Source: Zhihengliuella sp. ISTPL4
Lineage (GTDB): Bacteria; Actinomycetota; Actinomycetes; Actinomycetales; Microbacteriaceae
Assembly (NCBI RefSeq): GCF_002848265.1
Contig: NZ_CP025422.1
Location: forward strand, 806,001-870,000
Direction: 5' to 3'
DNA: 64,000 nt
The position numbers and the translations under genes were made by a program. This document shows positions 28,846-37,324 of this stretch, in pieces. A model generated the notes under the pieces. That model did not search any database. It worked only from the letters and a program-made list of their open reading frames with translations, and had not been told where the DNA came from. Numbering within the stretch: the first letter of the stretch is position 1; every line of letters starts with the position of its first letter.

Positions 28846-29658
28846 ATGACCAGGCCCTTCGCGCTCATCCTCAACCAAGGTCGCGTCGCCGACCGCACGG
28901 ACGGAGCCCTCGTCGGGGCGCGCCGCGTCGCCGACGCCCTGTCCTCGCTTCTCCGGCAGGAGCCCGTCGTGGTCGGCACTCCGGAGCCGGGTCGGCTCGA
29001 CGATTGGTCGGTCGCGCTGCCCGAGGCGGCAGATACGCTCGCGGGCCTCCGGGCCGCGGTGCAGGAGGCGATCGCGGGGGAGACGACGCCTCTCCTCGTG
29101 ACGAACACGTGCGCAGCAAGCCTCGGAACGCTGCCGAGCGTCGCCGAGCACCACCCCGACGCGGTGGTGCTGTGGATCGACGCGCATGGCGACTTCAACA
29201 CGCCGGACACCACCGACTCCGGATACCTCGGCGGCATGGTCCTCGCTGCTGCCTGCGGGCTGTGGGACAGCGGACACGGGGCGGGCATCGACCCGCGGCA
29301 GGTCATCGTCGTCGGCGGCCGCGACATCGACCCCGCCGAGGGGGAGCTCCTCGCCGGCGCGGGAGTGACCGTCCTCAGCCCCGCGGAGAGCACGCCGGAG
29401 CGGCTGAGCGCCCTCATCGCCGGGCGACCGGTGTGGATCCATGTCGACTGGGACGTCCTGGAGCCCGGCTACATCCCCGCGGCCTATCGCGTCGGAGACG
29501 GTCTGCTGCCGCACCAGGTGGCAGCGCTGTTCGCCGCCATCCCGGCCGCGGACGTCCGTGGCGTGGAGCTCGCCGAGTTCGAGGCGGGCGACGCGGAGGT
29601 GCCGGAGCGCGTCAGCGTGGAGTTGATCGTCGAGACGTTCCAGCACCTGCTGCGCTGA
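28846..29658 (+). CDS. Arginase/ureohydrolase family protein, atypical metal site
   Basis: A 270-residue ureohydrolase-fold protein. The second motif WIDAHGDFNTPDTTDSGYLGG and third HVDWDVLEPGY carry four to five of the usual manganese ligands. The first motif, normally GGDHS, is replaced by TNTCAASLGT, so the first histidine ligand is missing, and the HGMP loop reads LGGMV. Activity on arginine or agmatine is therefore uncertain. The ATG at 28846 follows the FGE-fold gene by 56 bases, with a weak -10 box. It is convergent with the next gene, 15 bases away. Confidence 0.8.
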   Translation: MTRPFALILNQGRVADRTDGALVGARRVADALSSLLRQEPVVVGTPEPGRLDDWSVALPEAADTLAGLRAAVQEAIAGETTPLLVTNTCAASLGTLPSVAEHHPDAVVLWIDAHGDFNTPDTTDSGYLGGMVLAAACGLWDSGHGAGIDPRQVIVVGGRDIDPAEGELLAGAGVTVLSPAESTPERLSALIAGRPVWIHVDWDVLEPGYIPAAYRVGDGLLPHQVAALFAAIPAADVRGVELAEFEAGDAEVPERVSVELIVETFQHLLR

Positions 29659-29673
29659 CGACGCGGAGTGCCG

Positions 29674-30789
29674 TCACGGCGCGGCCGGTGCTGTGCCGAG
29701 GTGCCAGGCGGTGATCTCGACCTCGGAGCCCGACACGATGTCGAGTTGGACCGGCCACGAGCCGCGGTCGAGTCCGGGGAGCACGGCAGCATGCAGGGCG
29801 CGGGCGACGAGAGCGCCGTCCGTCGCGTTGGCGTCCCAGCCGATCACCGCGGTCGCCTCGCCGCCGGGCGGCACCGTCACGGGCGTCGTGCCGGGGTCAC
29901 TCGCGAGGAACGAGGAACCGGGGCGCACCGCGACGTCGAGGGCATGACCGTTCCGGTCCGCGAAGGCGATGTCGGGATACCCCTCGACCACACACGGCTC
30001 CTCACCGGCGTTCAGCAAACGGATGCTCTGGGCGCGGTGACCCGTGGCCCCGTCGGCGGTTCCGAGCAGCAGTGTGGCTCGGTCGAGGGTGCACGCGTCC
30101 GCGGGAAGCTGGGGTGTCGAGGCCCCCGGGGCCCGCTCCGGCACCGGATCGCCCACGGCCGCCGGGTCGACGAAGGCTCCGGACTCGTCGGTGGTGCCCT
30201 CCAGGGCGGCGTTCTCCTCGACGATCTGGCGCTGCCACGCGGCATCGGCCAGGCTCCCGACGACGACGAGAGCGGCCACACTCGCGAGCGCGAGACCGAG
30301 GAGGCGCGAAGACCACCGCCGCGCAGGTTCCTCGCCGGCTCTGCGCGAGAAGGCCCAGGCGGGGATCCAGCCCCAGGCGAGTCCCCAGTAGGCGGTGTCC
30401 GGCGCGGACTCGACGACCGCCGCAGTGAGACCGTGCAGGCCGGCGAGAGGGAGGAAGGACAGCACCCGGGTGACGTCGTCGCACAGCCCGACGGCTGTTC
30501 CGGCGAGGACGGCACCGAACCAGAGCACGAGGAACGCGGGAGCCCGGCCGACCCCCTGCGCACCCCGTCCCACCAGCCAGACGACGCTGCAGAGGACGGC
30601 GGCCGTCACCGCCAGCACCAGGACGCCCCACGCGCCGGGGAGCAGCCAGGCATGACTCTGCAGCGGACCGATACCGCCGAAGCTCAGCAACCGCGTCAGC
30701 ACGATGTCGGAACCGGTCAGTCGGGCGATGGCACCGGAGACGATCCACAGTGCGCCGAGGAGCAGTCCAGCGAGCAGACCCGCCGTCAA
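29674..30789 (-). CDS. Membrane protein with C-terminal DUF4232 domain
   Basis: At least 371 residues. About five hydrophobic segments in the first 190 residues are followed by an outward-facing domain (about 225-371, CTLDRATLLLGT, RLLNAGEEPCVVEGYP, VPPGGEATAVIGW) that resembles DUF4232, a beta-sandwich of actinobacterial surface proteins. The only usual in-frame start is TTG at 30789. Upstream the frame stays open to 30858 and reads like a normal polar N terminus (SAPPSTAALPSDRDGRTKPP), with a TAGGAT box at 30861-30866 but no ATG or GTG. The true start is unresolved. Function unknown. Confidence 0.72.
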   Translation of the reverse strand: MTAGLLAGLLLGALWIVSGAIARLTGSDIVLTRLLSFGGIGPLQSHAWLLPGAWGVLVLAVTAAVLCSVVWLVGRGAQGVGRAPAFLVLWFGAVLAGTAVGLCDDVTRVLSFLPLAGLHGLTAAVVESAPDTAYWGLAWGWIPAWAFSRRAGEEPARRWSSRLLGLALASVAALVVVGSLADAAWQRQIVEENAALEGTTDESGAFVDPAAVGDPVPERAPGASTPQLPADACTLDRATLLLGTADGATGHRAQSIRLLNAGEEPCVVEGYPDIAFADRNGHALDVAVRPGSSFLASDPGTTPVTVPPGGEATAVIGWDANATDGALVARALHAAVLPGLDRGSWPVQLDIVSGSEVEITAWHLGTAPAAP

Positions 30790-30873
30790 CGGTGGCTTCG
30801 TACGACCGTCCCGGTCGCTCGGGAGGGCGGCGGTCGACGGGGGAGCGGAGGCCGTGCCTCATCCTATGGGCGC

Positions 30874-32199
30874 TCAGCGACGCCGCTCGGGATCCAGCCC
30901 CATGCGGATCCGCGTCCGCTTGCGTTCGATGAGGATGAAGACGACCCCCAGGATCCAGAGGGGGATCGGGGTGAGGAACGCGATACGGAACGCGTCGAGC
31001 GTGTAGGTGTCCGGTGTCCCAGCGCCCTGGGCGTCGAGGAGGAGACCGATCACGAAGACCGCGATCAGTGCGGCGATGAAGCCGCCGGCGTTCGTCACCC
31101 CCGTCGCCGTGCTGAGGCGGTGCGCGGGGTTGTGGGTGCGGGCGTGATCGAACGCGATCATCGACGCCGGGCCGCCGGTCGCCAGAGCGACCGCGAGGAT
31201 CCAGAGCAGCCAGTCCGGAGCGGGGCCGGGGAAGGCGATGACAGCGATCCAGGCCGCCATCTGCACACCGACGGCGGGGAGCACGAGAGCGAGGGAGCGG
31301 TGATTCGGCAGGCGACGGGAGAGGTCGCCGATGATCGGCCCGAGGATCATGCCCGCGACCACATAGATCGAGATGATCCCCGCCGCATGAGCGGTGGTCA
31401 GGCCCTCGCCGGCCGTGAGGAACGGCATCCCCCACAGGAGCACGAACACCGTGCCGGCAAACGGGGTGGTGAAGTGCGACCAGAACGCGAGCCGGGTGCC
31501 GGGATGCGCCCAGGCCGCCCGGATGCCGACGCCCGTGTCGATCGCCGACGTCACAACACGCACGACTCCGGTGTCCGTGTTCACCGACACGTCCGGACCG
31601 CTCTCCGCGGGGTTGTTGCGCACGATCAGCCACACGAGGATCGTGAAGAGCAGGCCGAGACCGGCGATGCTGCCGAATGTGATCGACCAGGTGGTGGCGT
31701 GCAGCAAAGCGGCGACCGGCACCAGCGCGATCAGCTGGCCGGCTTGCCCGATGATCCCGGTGAACTGGACCATGACGGGGCCGCGCTGCGCGGGGAACCA
31801 GGTCGCGACCAGGCGTAGCACGGCCGGGAAGACGGCGGCGTCACCGGCTCCGAGGAGGACACGCGCGACGATCGCGATGCCGATGCTGGGGGAGAGGGCC
31901 ATGGTGAGCTGTCCGGCCGCCATGAGCAGCATCCCCGCCGTGATGATCGGACGGGATCCGTAGCGATCGAGGAGGACCCCGACCGGGATCTGCATCCCCC
32001 CGTAGACGGCGAGCTGCACGACCGCGAACAGCGCGAGCGTGGAGGCGTCCGCCTGGAACCGGTCGGCGGCCTCGACACCGACGGCGCCGAGAGATGTGCG
32101 GTTGGTGATGGCGAGCACGTAGGCCGCGACGCCGACGGACCAGATCGCCCAGGCCCGCCATCCCGGCGTGGAGACGGGGGAGTGGGAGACCTGAGGCAC
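30874..32199 (-). CDS. MFS transporter
   Basis: A 441-residue carrier with 12 predicted helices. The MFS loop is GVLLDRYGSRPIITAG, and helix 5 has FPAVLRLVATWFPAQRGP, a pattern of the organic-anion/nitrate porter branch. The C-terminal end is strongly basic (ERKRTRIRMGLDPERRR), consistent with a cytosolic tail. The substrate is unknown. GTG start at 32199 is supported by a minus-strand TAGCGT box 6 bases upstream. The gene ends 84 bases before the DUF4232 gene's TTG, so the two are probably separate leftward units. Confidence 0.87.
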   Translation of the reverse strand: MPQVSHSPVSTPGWRAWAIWSVGVAAYVLAITNRTSLGAVGVEAADRFQADASTLALFAVVQLAVYGGMQIPVGVLLDRYGSRPIITAGMLLMAAGQLTMALSPSIGIAIVARVLLGAGDAAVFPAVLRLVATWFPAQRGPVMVQFTGIIGQAGQLIALVPVAALLHATTWSITFGSIAGLGLLFTILVWLIVRNNPAESGPDVSVNTDTGVVRVVTSAIDTGVGIRAAWAHPGTRLAFWSHFTTPFAGTVFVLLWGMPFLTAGEGLTTAHAAGIISIYVVAGMILGPIIGDLSRRLPNHRSLALVLPAVGVQMAAWIAVIAFPGPAPDWLLWILAVALATGGPASMIAFDHARTHNPAHRLSTATGVTNAGGFIAALIAVFVIGLLLDAQGAGTPDTYTLDAFRIAFLTPIPLWILGVVFILIERKRTRIRMGLDPERRR

Positions 32200-32205
32200 C
32201 CTTCC

Positions 32206-32211
32206 ACGCTA
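32206..32211 (-). promoter_or_regulatory. -10 box for the MFS gene at 32199 (leaderless)
   Basis: Minus-strand TAGCGT, 6 bases before the GTG start. Confidence 0.5.
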
Positions 32212-32327
32212 CTCCTGCGTCGAGGAGCGACACGCACACCGGTGGGCGTGAACGTTGCGCGGCACCGCCGTCGCGACATGTTCGTCTATGCGCTGGTCCG
32301 GCCGGGCGCTCCAGGCACCCTCTCCGT

Positions 32328-32346
32328 ATGACGCGGATGGCGTCAT
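32328..32346 (-). terminator. Weak hairpin after the membrane protein at 32347
   Basis: atgacgc-ggatg-gcgtcat: a 7-base stem starting right after the stop of the leftward gene. Short and without a T-run, so only a possible terminator. The 147-base gap holds nothing else I can identify. Confidence 0.35.
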
Positions 32347-32991
32347 TCAGGTGATGGTGACCGGCGCGACGCGCAGACGTTGTTCGCGGATGCCGAGGAC
32401 GAGCGCGACGATGCCGAGGGAGGCAGTGCCGATTGCGGACCCGTCGAGAACGAGATGGCCGGCGATCCTCGATGTCATTGTGCCGAAGGGCGCCGACGAG
32501 GAAACCGCGATCCCAACGACGAACGCGAGTGGCGTCCAGAAGACGACCCACAGCGGAGCCCAGCGCCAGGGCGACGGAAGGACTCTCGCGCGTCCGATTC
32601 CTACGGCGGCGATGATCGCGAACGTGGCCAGACTCCCGTAGTACAGCACGGCAGCAAGCACCCAGGCGTCTTCGCGCGCGTTGGGGTCGCCGGGCGACTC
32701 CGGGACGAGACTGAAAAAGAGGGACTGCGCGAACGGTGCGACAGCCAGTGCGAGCGTCGCGACGGTGCTGACGGGGCGCCGATCAGTGACGCTACCCGCA
32801 CGCCCGACACCGATCGCGAACAGAACGGCCGCCGATGCGAACACGGCATCCTTCGCGATCGCAAAGCCGGCGAGCTCCCCGCGGGCTGTGAACCAGATGA
32901 CGGCCGAGAGAAGGAGCAGGAGTCCGCCGGTGACCCATGTGAGCCGTCGCGCTCTCCTGTCAGCAGTTGCGTTCTCGGCCCCATCGCTCAC
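32347..32991 (-). CDS. Hypothetical six-helix membrane protein
   Basis: A 214-residue protein with about six membrane helices (near 18-34, 44-62, 75-95, 108-130, 143-165, 180-200) and short polar ends. I do not recognise the family. The GTG at 32991 has a minus-strand TAGGGT box 6 bases upstream. It is divergent from the membrane protein at 33075, with both -10 boxes in an 83-base gap, so the two may share control. Codon use is like the neighbours. Confidence 0.7.
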   Translation of the reverse strand: MSDGAENATADRRARRLTWVTGGLLLLLSAVIWFTARGELAGFAIAKDAVFASAAVLFAIGVGRAGSVTDRRPVSTVATLALAVAPFAQSLFFSLVPESPGDPNAREDAWVLAAVLYYGSLATFAIIAAVGIGRARVLPSPWRWAPLWVVFWTPLAFVVGIAVSSSAPFGTMTSRIAGHLVLDGSAIGTASLGIVALVLGIREQRLRVAPVTIT

Positions 32992-32997
32992 GCAATC

Positions 32998-33003
32998 ACC
33001 CTA
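32998..33003 (-). promoter_or_regulatory. -10 box for the gene at 32991 (leaderless)
   Basis: Minus-strand TAGGGT, 6 bases before the GTG. Confidence 0.5.
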
Positions 33004-33062
33004 GTCGTCGTCAGGTTCACGCGCAGCCCGGAGGAAGCACCCGCTCGAGAAGCCGAACCTCG

Positions 33063-33068
33063 TAGGAT
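33063..33068 (+). promoter_or_regulatory. -10 box for the gene at 33075 (leaderless)
   Basis: TAGGAT, 6 bases before the ATG, back to back with the leftward promoter at 32998. Confidence 0.55.
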
Positions 33069-33074
33069 CGCGAT

Positions 33075-33581
33075 ATGACCTCCCCGCGCCGTGCCCCTGC
33101 CGACCTGCGGAAACGCGGGGGCTTTCGGGGAGCCGACGATTCGACTGCCTCGCTCATCCTCGGCCAGTTCTTCGTCGGTGGTTTTTTCCTGTTCATCGTG
33201 GCTTTCTTCCTCGCACTCGGCGCTGCGGAAGAGTACGACGGGGCGACATCCTTCGTCGGGGCGAGCATCATCGCGGTCGTCCTGTCCGTCGTGTCGATGA
33301 TCACCGCCCTGGTGATCGGCCTGCCCCTTCGCCTCGTCTCGGCCCTGCGAGCGCGGTGGCTCGCCCACGGCGAGATCACCGTCGTCGGGGTCGTCGTCGG
33401 GCTCGGCGCCTGCATCGTGTCGGTCGTGCTTGCGGGTGGAAGCGGGGGAGCGGCGCTGCCGTGGTGGGCGTTCGTCGTCGCGTGGTCGGTCCTCACTTTC
33501 TCGGTCGCGCATTTCGTCTGGCCAGGACGACGCCCGCAGGGTGATCGCCGCGAGCAACCCAACAACGGCCCGGCCGCGTGA
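33075..33581 (+). CDS. Hypothetical four-helix membrane protein
   Basis: A 168-residue protein with about four membrane helices (near 27-48, 60-82, 100-122, 130-150), a basic N terminus (RRAPADLRKRGGFRG) and a polar tail. Family not recognised. The ATG is fixed by the TAGGAT box just upstream. The stop overlaps the GTG of the amidase gene (GTGA at 33578-33581), so the two products are likely made together; a membrane partner for the exported amidase is possible but only an inference. Confidence 0.7.
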   Translation: MTSPRRAPADLRKRGGFRGADDSTASLILGQFFVGGFFLFIVAFFLALGAAEEYDGATSFVGASIIAVVLSVVSMITALVIGLPLRLVSALRARWLAHGEITVVGVVVGLGACIVSVVLAGGSGGAALPWWAFVVAWSVLTFSVAHFVWPGRRPQGDRREQPNNGPAA

Positions 33582-34366
33582 GCGCACGCGGCGAGGGCCA
33601 GCATCCGGAGGACCCGGGAGGGCGGGACGCCGACGAGAACGTCCCGACGCACACGCGGCGGGGATTCCTCATCGCCGCCGGAACCGGCGTCGCGGTGACC
33701 GGCGTCGGCATCTGGCTCTCCGCGAATTCCGGGGGAGACGCAGACGACGCCGGACGCCGCCCGGACAACCCGCGAGGACTGCCAGAGTACGAGCCGGTCT
33801 ACGACCGCGCGGTCAGGGGTCTCGAGGTACCGCTCGGTTTCGAGGACTGTGCCCACCCGACGGTGCGCGCTGACCGGAGCATCGCGGGAAGCGATCGTCG
33901 AACCGTGAGCCCGGTCATCGACCGCTTCATCATCCACCACACCGGCACGACATCCGACCAGTTGGACTTCTTCTCCCGCTGTAATAGGAGATCATCGGCT
34001 CCCACCTTTTATCTGCGACACGACGGCTCGGTCGTCGAGACCATCCGCCCGCGAGCGAAGCCGTCGTCCACCGGGGCGGACTGGAACTGGCGGTCCGTGG
34101 CGGTGGAGACGCTGGATTTCACCGGAGCCCCGGAGTACACCGTGACCACGGCGCAGGTGGAGGAGATCGCACAGATGATCGCGTGGCTCGCCGGCTTCGA
34201 CGGGCGGACGCTGGACGGCGTTCCGGTGCGCTTCCGGATCGACCGAGAGCACGTCATCACCCACCAGGAGACGTGGTCGGGAACGGAGTGTCCCGGCCCG
34301 TTCCTGCAATCGCGAGTGGATGACATCGTGGCGCGGGCGCAGGAGATCCGGAAGAGAACGCGGTGA
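33578..34366 (+). CDS. Tat-exported peptidoglycan amidase (Amidase_2/PGRP fold)
   Basis: A 262-residue N-acetylmuramoyl-L-alanine amidase-like protein. A Tat signal is visible at about 27-50: THTRRGFLIAAGTGVAVTG. The amidase domain (about 110-255) has zinc ligands in FIIHHTG and in ITHQETWSGTECPG, where His and Cys lie nine residues apart as in PGRP/T7 lysozyme. FYLRHDGSVVETIRP and VAVETLDFTG also fit. It would act on the cell wall outside the membrane, exported folded by TatAC (tat genes at 46.5-47.6 kb). GTG start overlaps the previous stop. Substrate specificity is not shown. Confidence 0.83.
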   Translation: MSARGEGQHPEDPGGRDADENVPTHTRRGFLIAAGTGVAVTGVGIWLSANSGGDADDAGRRPDNPRGLPEYEPVYDRAVRGLEVPLGFEDCAHPTVRADRSIAGSDRRTVSPVIDRFIIHHTGTTSDQLDFFSRCNRRSSAPTFYLRHDGSVVETIRPRAKPSSTGADWNWRSVAVETLDFTGAPEYTVTTAQVEEIAQMIAWLAGFDGRTLDGVPVRFRIDREHVITHQETWSGTECPGPFLQSRVDDIVARAQEIRKRTR

Positions 34367-34381
34367 CGGCAGGGGAGCGGG

Positions 34382-34753
34382 CTAGTTGTAGGTGAAGCAC
34401 CGACTCGAATCCGGTGTCGACTCCGGTTCACCCTTGTAGAGGATGAACCAGTTCTCCGCCGTCGCCTCGTCGACGTGCGCGTCCAGGAGCATGCAGGTAT
34501 AGATGACGCTGTCTTCGCTTCGGAAACCGGCGTAGACCCAGGTCGTCCCGCACGGGAAATCCGGATCCGTCGCCAGCGTGATCTGATTCAGCGCGCCGCC
34601 CGAACCTTCCTCCCAGGTCCCGGAGAAGTCAACGGCATCTGCCCCGCGCAGCTCCGTCGCAGTGCGTGGCAGAGTCCCGCCGCACCCCACAGCCCGTGGC
34701 CACGCATTCGCCTGGAAGGTGCCGTCGTCAGCGAGTTCGAGTGTCGTCGGCAA
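34382..34753 (-). CDS. Hypothetical secreted/lipoprotein-like protein, 5' end degenerate
   Basis: A Cys-containing extracellular-type domain with an ELADDGTFQANAWP motif seen in small actinobacterial lipoproteins. The only usual start is TTG at 34753 (123 residues). Upstream the frame stays open to 34873 and continues the protein (TEADAYGTWQAGSDL), passing a weak lipobox-like PPAACG (Cys at 34819-34817) but with no start codon and no full signal peptide. A TTG-AGG-AAA-GTG start region with GAGGAA lies one frame off, across a run of six C (34840-34845, minus strand). This may be a frameshifted pseudogene, a sequence error or a remnant. Function unknown. Confidence 0.5.
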   Translation of the reverse strand: MPTTLELADDGTFQANAWPRAVGCGGTLPRTATELRGADAVDFSGTWEEGSGGALNQITLATDPDFPCGTTWVYAGFRSEDSVIYTCMLLDAHVDEATAENWFILYKGEPESTPDSSRCFTYN

Positions 34754-34863
34754 GTCGCTTCCTGCCTGCCAGGTCCCGTAAGCATCAGCCTCCGTCAGGC
34801 TGTAGTCCGAAGTCCCGCACGCCGCCGGCGGACCCAGGAGGGGGGCACTTTCCTCAAACTGAC

Positions 34864-34888
34864 ATAATGTGCATTATCGGATAATCCG
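34864..34888. promoter_or_regulatory. AT-rich interlocking palindromes, operator-like
   Basis: Three overlapping perfect inverted repeats: ATAATG-TG-CATTAT (34864-34877), ATTATC-G-GATAAT (34873-34885) and CGGAT-A-ATCCG (34878-34888). The AT content is far above the surroundings. It lies just before the damaged lipoprotein ORF on the minus strand, where a promoter is expected (TTATGT-like -10), so it looks like a repressor site; the regulator is unknown. Confidence 0.5.
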
Positions 34889-34939
34889 TATGAAGAGTGG
34901 GCGAGCGCGAGAGAGGGCCCGGAACGGTCGAGTTTCCTC

Positions 34940-37297
34940 TCAGCGACCGACATACGCCGCGAGATGTTCACCCGTCAACGTCGATCTGTCCGCGACGATG
35001 TCGGCGGGCGTTCCTTCGAAGACGATGCGACCGCCGTCATGGCCGGCGCCCGGACCGACGTCGATGATCCAGTCGGCGTGTGCCATGACGGCCTGATGAT
35101 GTTCGATCACGACGACCGTCTTGCCGGCGTCGACGAGGCGATCCAACAGACCGAGGATCGTGTCGACGTCAGCGAGGTGCAGACCGGTCGTCGGCTCGTC
35201 GAGCACGTACACATCGCCCTTCTCGCCCATCTGGATCGCGAGCTTGATGCGCTGGCGCTCACCGCCCGACAGAGTCGACAACGGCTGTCCGAGCGACAGG
35301 TACCCGAGTCCCACGTCTTCCAGGCGTCCGAGGATGGCGGCCGCGGCCGGGAGCTTCGCCTCACCCTCGCTGAAGAACACGCGGGCCTCAGACACCGGAA
35401 GGTCGAGCACCTCGGTGATGTCCTTGCCGCCGAGCTTGTACTCCAGCACCGCCGCCTGAAAGCGCTTACCGCCGCAGTCCTCACAGGGGGTCTCGATGGT
35501 GTCCATGAACCCGAGCTCGGTGATGATGACACCGGCGCCCTTGCACGTGGGACACGCGCCCTCGGAGTTCGCGCTGAACAGGGCGGGCTTCACGCCATTT
35601 GCCTTCGCGAAGGCCTTGCGGATGGGCTCGAGCAGCCCCGTGTAGGTCGCGGGATTGCTGCGACGCGAGCCCTTGATGGCGGACTGGTCGATCGCCACCA
35701 CGCCCTCGCGTCCGGTCACCGAACCGTGGATGAGCGAGCTCTTCCCGGATCCCGCGACGCCGGTGACCACGGTCAGGACACCGGTCGGGATGTCCACGTC
35801 CACGTTCTGGAGGTTGTTCGTGGAGGCGCCGCGGACTTCGATCGCGCCGGTGCGGTCACGCACGGCGTCCTTGAGCTGTGCACGGTCGTCGAGATGCTGA
35901 CCTGTCAACGTACCGCTGGCTGTGAGACCCTCGACGCTCCCCTGGTAGCAGATCTCTCCCCCGGCGCTTCCCGCACCCGGCCCCAGGTCCACGACGTGAT
36001 CGCCGATCGCAATGGTCTCCGGCTTGTGCTCGACGACGAGTACCGTGTTCCCCTTGTCGCGAAGGCGAAGCAGCAGGCCGTTCATCCGCTGGATGTCGTG
36101 CGGATGCAGCCCGATCGTCGGCTCGTCGAACACATACGTGACATCGGTCAGCGAGGAGCCGAGGTGCCGCAGCATCTTGATCCGCTGCGCCTCTCCCCCG
36201 GACAGCGTTCCCGAGGGCCGATCCAGGCTCAGATACCCCAGGCCGAGGGTCACGAAGGCGTCGAGGTTCGCGCTCAGCGCCTCGAGGAGCGGCCCCGCAC
36301 CGGGCAGGTTCAGACCGCGGACCCACGCGGCGAGATCCGTCACCTGCATACGGCACGCGTCGGCGATGCTCACGCCGTCGATCTTCGAGGATCGCGCGCC
36401 CTCGGTGAGACGCGTACCGTCGCACTCCGGACACACCGCGAAGGTGGCCACGCGCTCGACGAAGGCACGGATATGCGGCTGGAGCGCGTCGAGGTCTTTC
36501 GAGAGCATGGACTTCGTGATCTTCGGGATCAGGCCCTCGTAGGTCATGTTGATGCCGGAAATCTTGACCTTCGTGACCTCGCCGTAGAGGAAGAGGTGAC
36601 GCTGCTTGTCGGTGAAGGACGAGATGGGCTTGTCCCCCGGGTAGAACCCGGACTGCGAGAACCCCTTCACCATCCAGCCGTCGGCGGTGTACCCGGGCAC
36701 CATGATGGCGCCCTCGTCGAGGGACTTCGACTCATCGACGATCTGGGACAGGTCGAGGTCCGACACCACTCCCCTGCCTTCACATCGCGGGCACATGCCG
36801 CCGAGGTAGATCGCGTCCTTCACGATCTTCTTCTCGCCACCCGGCCCGGTCATGACGCCGCTGGCCTTCTGCGTCGGGATGTTGAACGAGAACGCCGTCG
36901 GACCGCCGATGTAGGGCTGGCCGAGCTTGCTGAACAGGATGCGGAGCATCGCATTCGCATCCGTCACCGTGCCGACGGTCGACCGCGGGTTCGCGCCGAG
37001 ACGCTCCTGGTCCACAATGATCGCCGTGGTGAGCCCTTCCAGCACGTCGACGTCGGGACGCGGCACCGACGGCATGAAGCCCTGCACGAACGCGCTGTAC
37101 GTCTCATCGATCATGCGGCGCGATTCGGCGGCGATCGTGTCGAAGACGAGAGAGCTCTTCCCCGACCCGGACACTCCGGTGAACACCGTGAGGCGTCGTT
37201 TCGGGATGTCGACGCTCACGTCCTTCAGGTTGTTCTCTCGCGCGCCCTGCACACGGATGAGGTCGTGGGTGTCCGCGGGGTGCTCGACAGCGGTCAT
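34940..37297 (-). CDS. UvrA-like ABC ATPase (short form, DrrC/UvrA2-like)
   Basis: A 785-residue double ABC ATPase of the excinuclease UvrA family. Walker A loops are GVSGSGKSSLVFDT and GVAGSGKSSLIHGS; signatures LSGGEAQRIKML and LSGGERQRIKLA, each followed by FDEPTIGLH and LDEPTTGLH. Zinc modules CPRCEGRG, CPECDGTR and CPTCKGAG with CEDCGGKR are seen. Full UvrA has about 950 residues; the shorter length suggests that the UvrB-interaction region is missing, as in UvrA2 and the anthracycline resistance protein DrrC. It probably protects DNA from a bound drug or adduct. It is followed leftward by the AT-rich operator-like site; no UvrB nearby. Confidence 0.88.
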   Translation of the reverse strand: MTAVEHPADTHDLIRVQGARENNLKDVSVDIPKRRLTVFTGVSGSGKSSLVFDTIAAESRRMIDETYSAFVQGFMPSVPRPDVDVLEGLTTAIIVDQERLGANPRSTVGTVTDANAMLRILFSKLGQPYIGGPTAFSFNIPTQKASGVMTGPGGEKKIVKDAIYLGGMCPRCEGRGVVSDLDLSQIVDESKSLDEGAIMVPGYTADGWMVKGFSQSGFYPGDKPISSFTDKQRHLFLYGEVTKVKISGINMTYEGLIPKITKSMLSKDLDALQPHIRAFVERVATFAVCPECDGTRLTEGARSSKIDGVSIADACRMQVTDLAAWVRGLNLPGAGPLLEALSANLDAFVTLGLGYLSLDRPSGTLSGGEAQRIKMLRHLGSSLTDVTYVFDEPTIGLHPHDIQRMNGLLLRLRDKGNTVLVVEHKPETIAIGDHVVDLGPGAGSAGGEICYQGSVEGLTASGTLTGQHLDDRAQLKDAVRDRTGAIEVRGASTNNLQNVDVDIPTGVLTVVTGVAGSGKSSLIHGSVTGREGVVAIDQSAIKGSRRSNPATYTGLLEPIRKAFAKANGVKPALFSANSEGACPTCKGAGVIITELGFMDTIETPCEDCGGKRFQAAVLEYKLGGKDITEVLDLPVSEARVFFSEGEAKLPAAAAILGRLEDVGLGYLSLGQPLSTLSGGERQRIKLAIQMGEKGDVYVLDEPTTGLHLADVDTILGLLDRLVDAGKTVVVIEHHQAVMAHADWIIDVGPGAGHDGGRIVFEGTPADIVADRSTLTGEHLAAYVGR

Positions 37298-37324
37298 GCG
37301 GCGTCCTTCGTGGTGGTGGCGCCG

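Noticed and set aside
29668..31818. 716-codon plus-strand frame opposite two membrane protein genes
   Set aside because: Highly charged, repetitive composition typical of the complement of hydrophobic coding sequence; the minus strand encodes clear transporter motifs.
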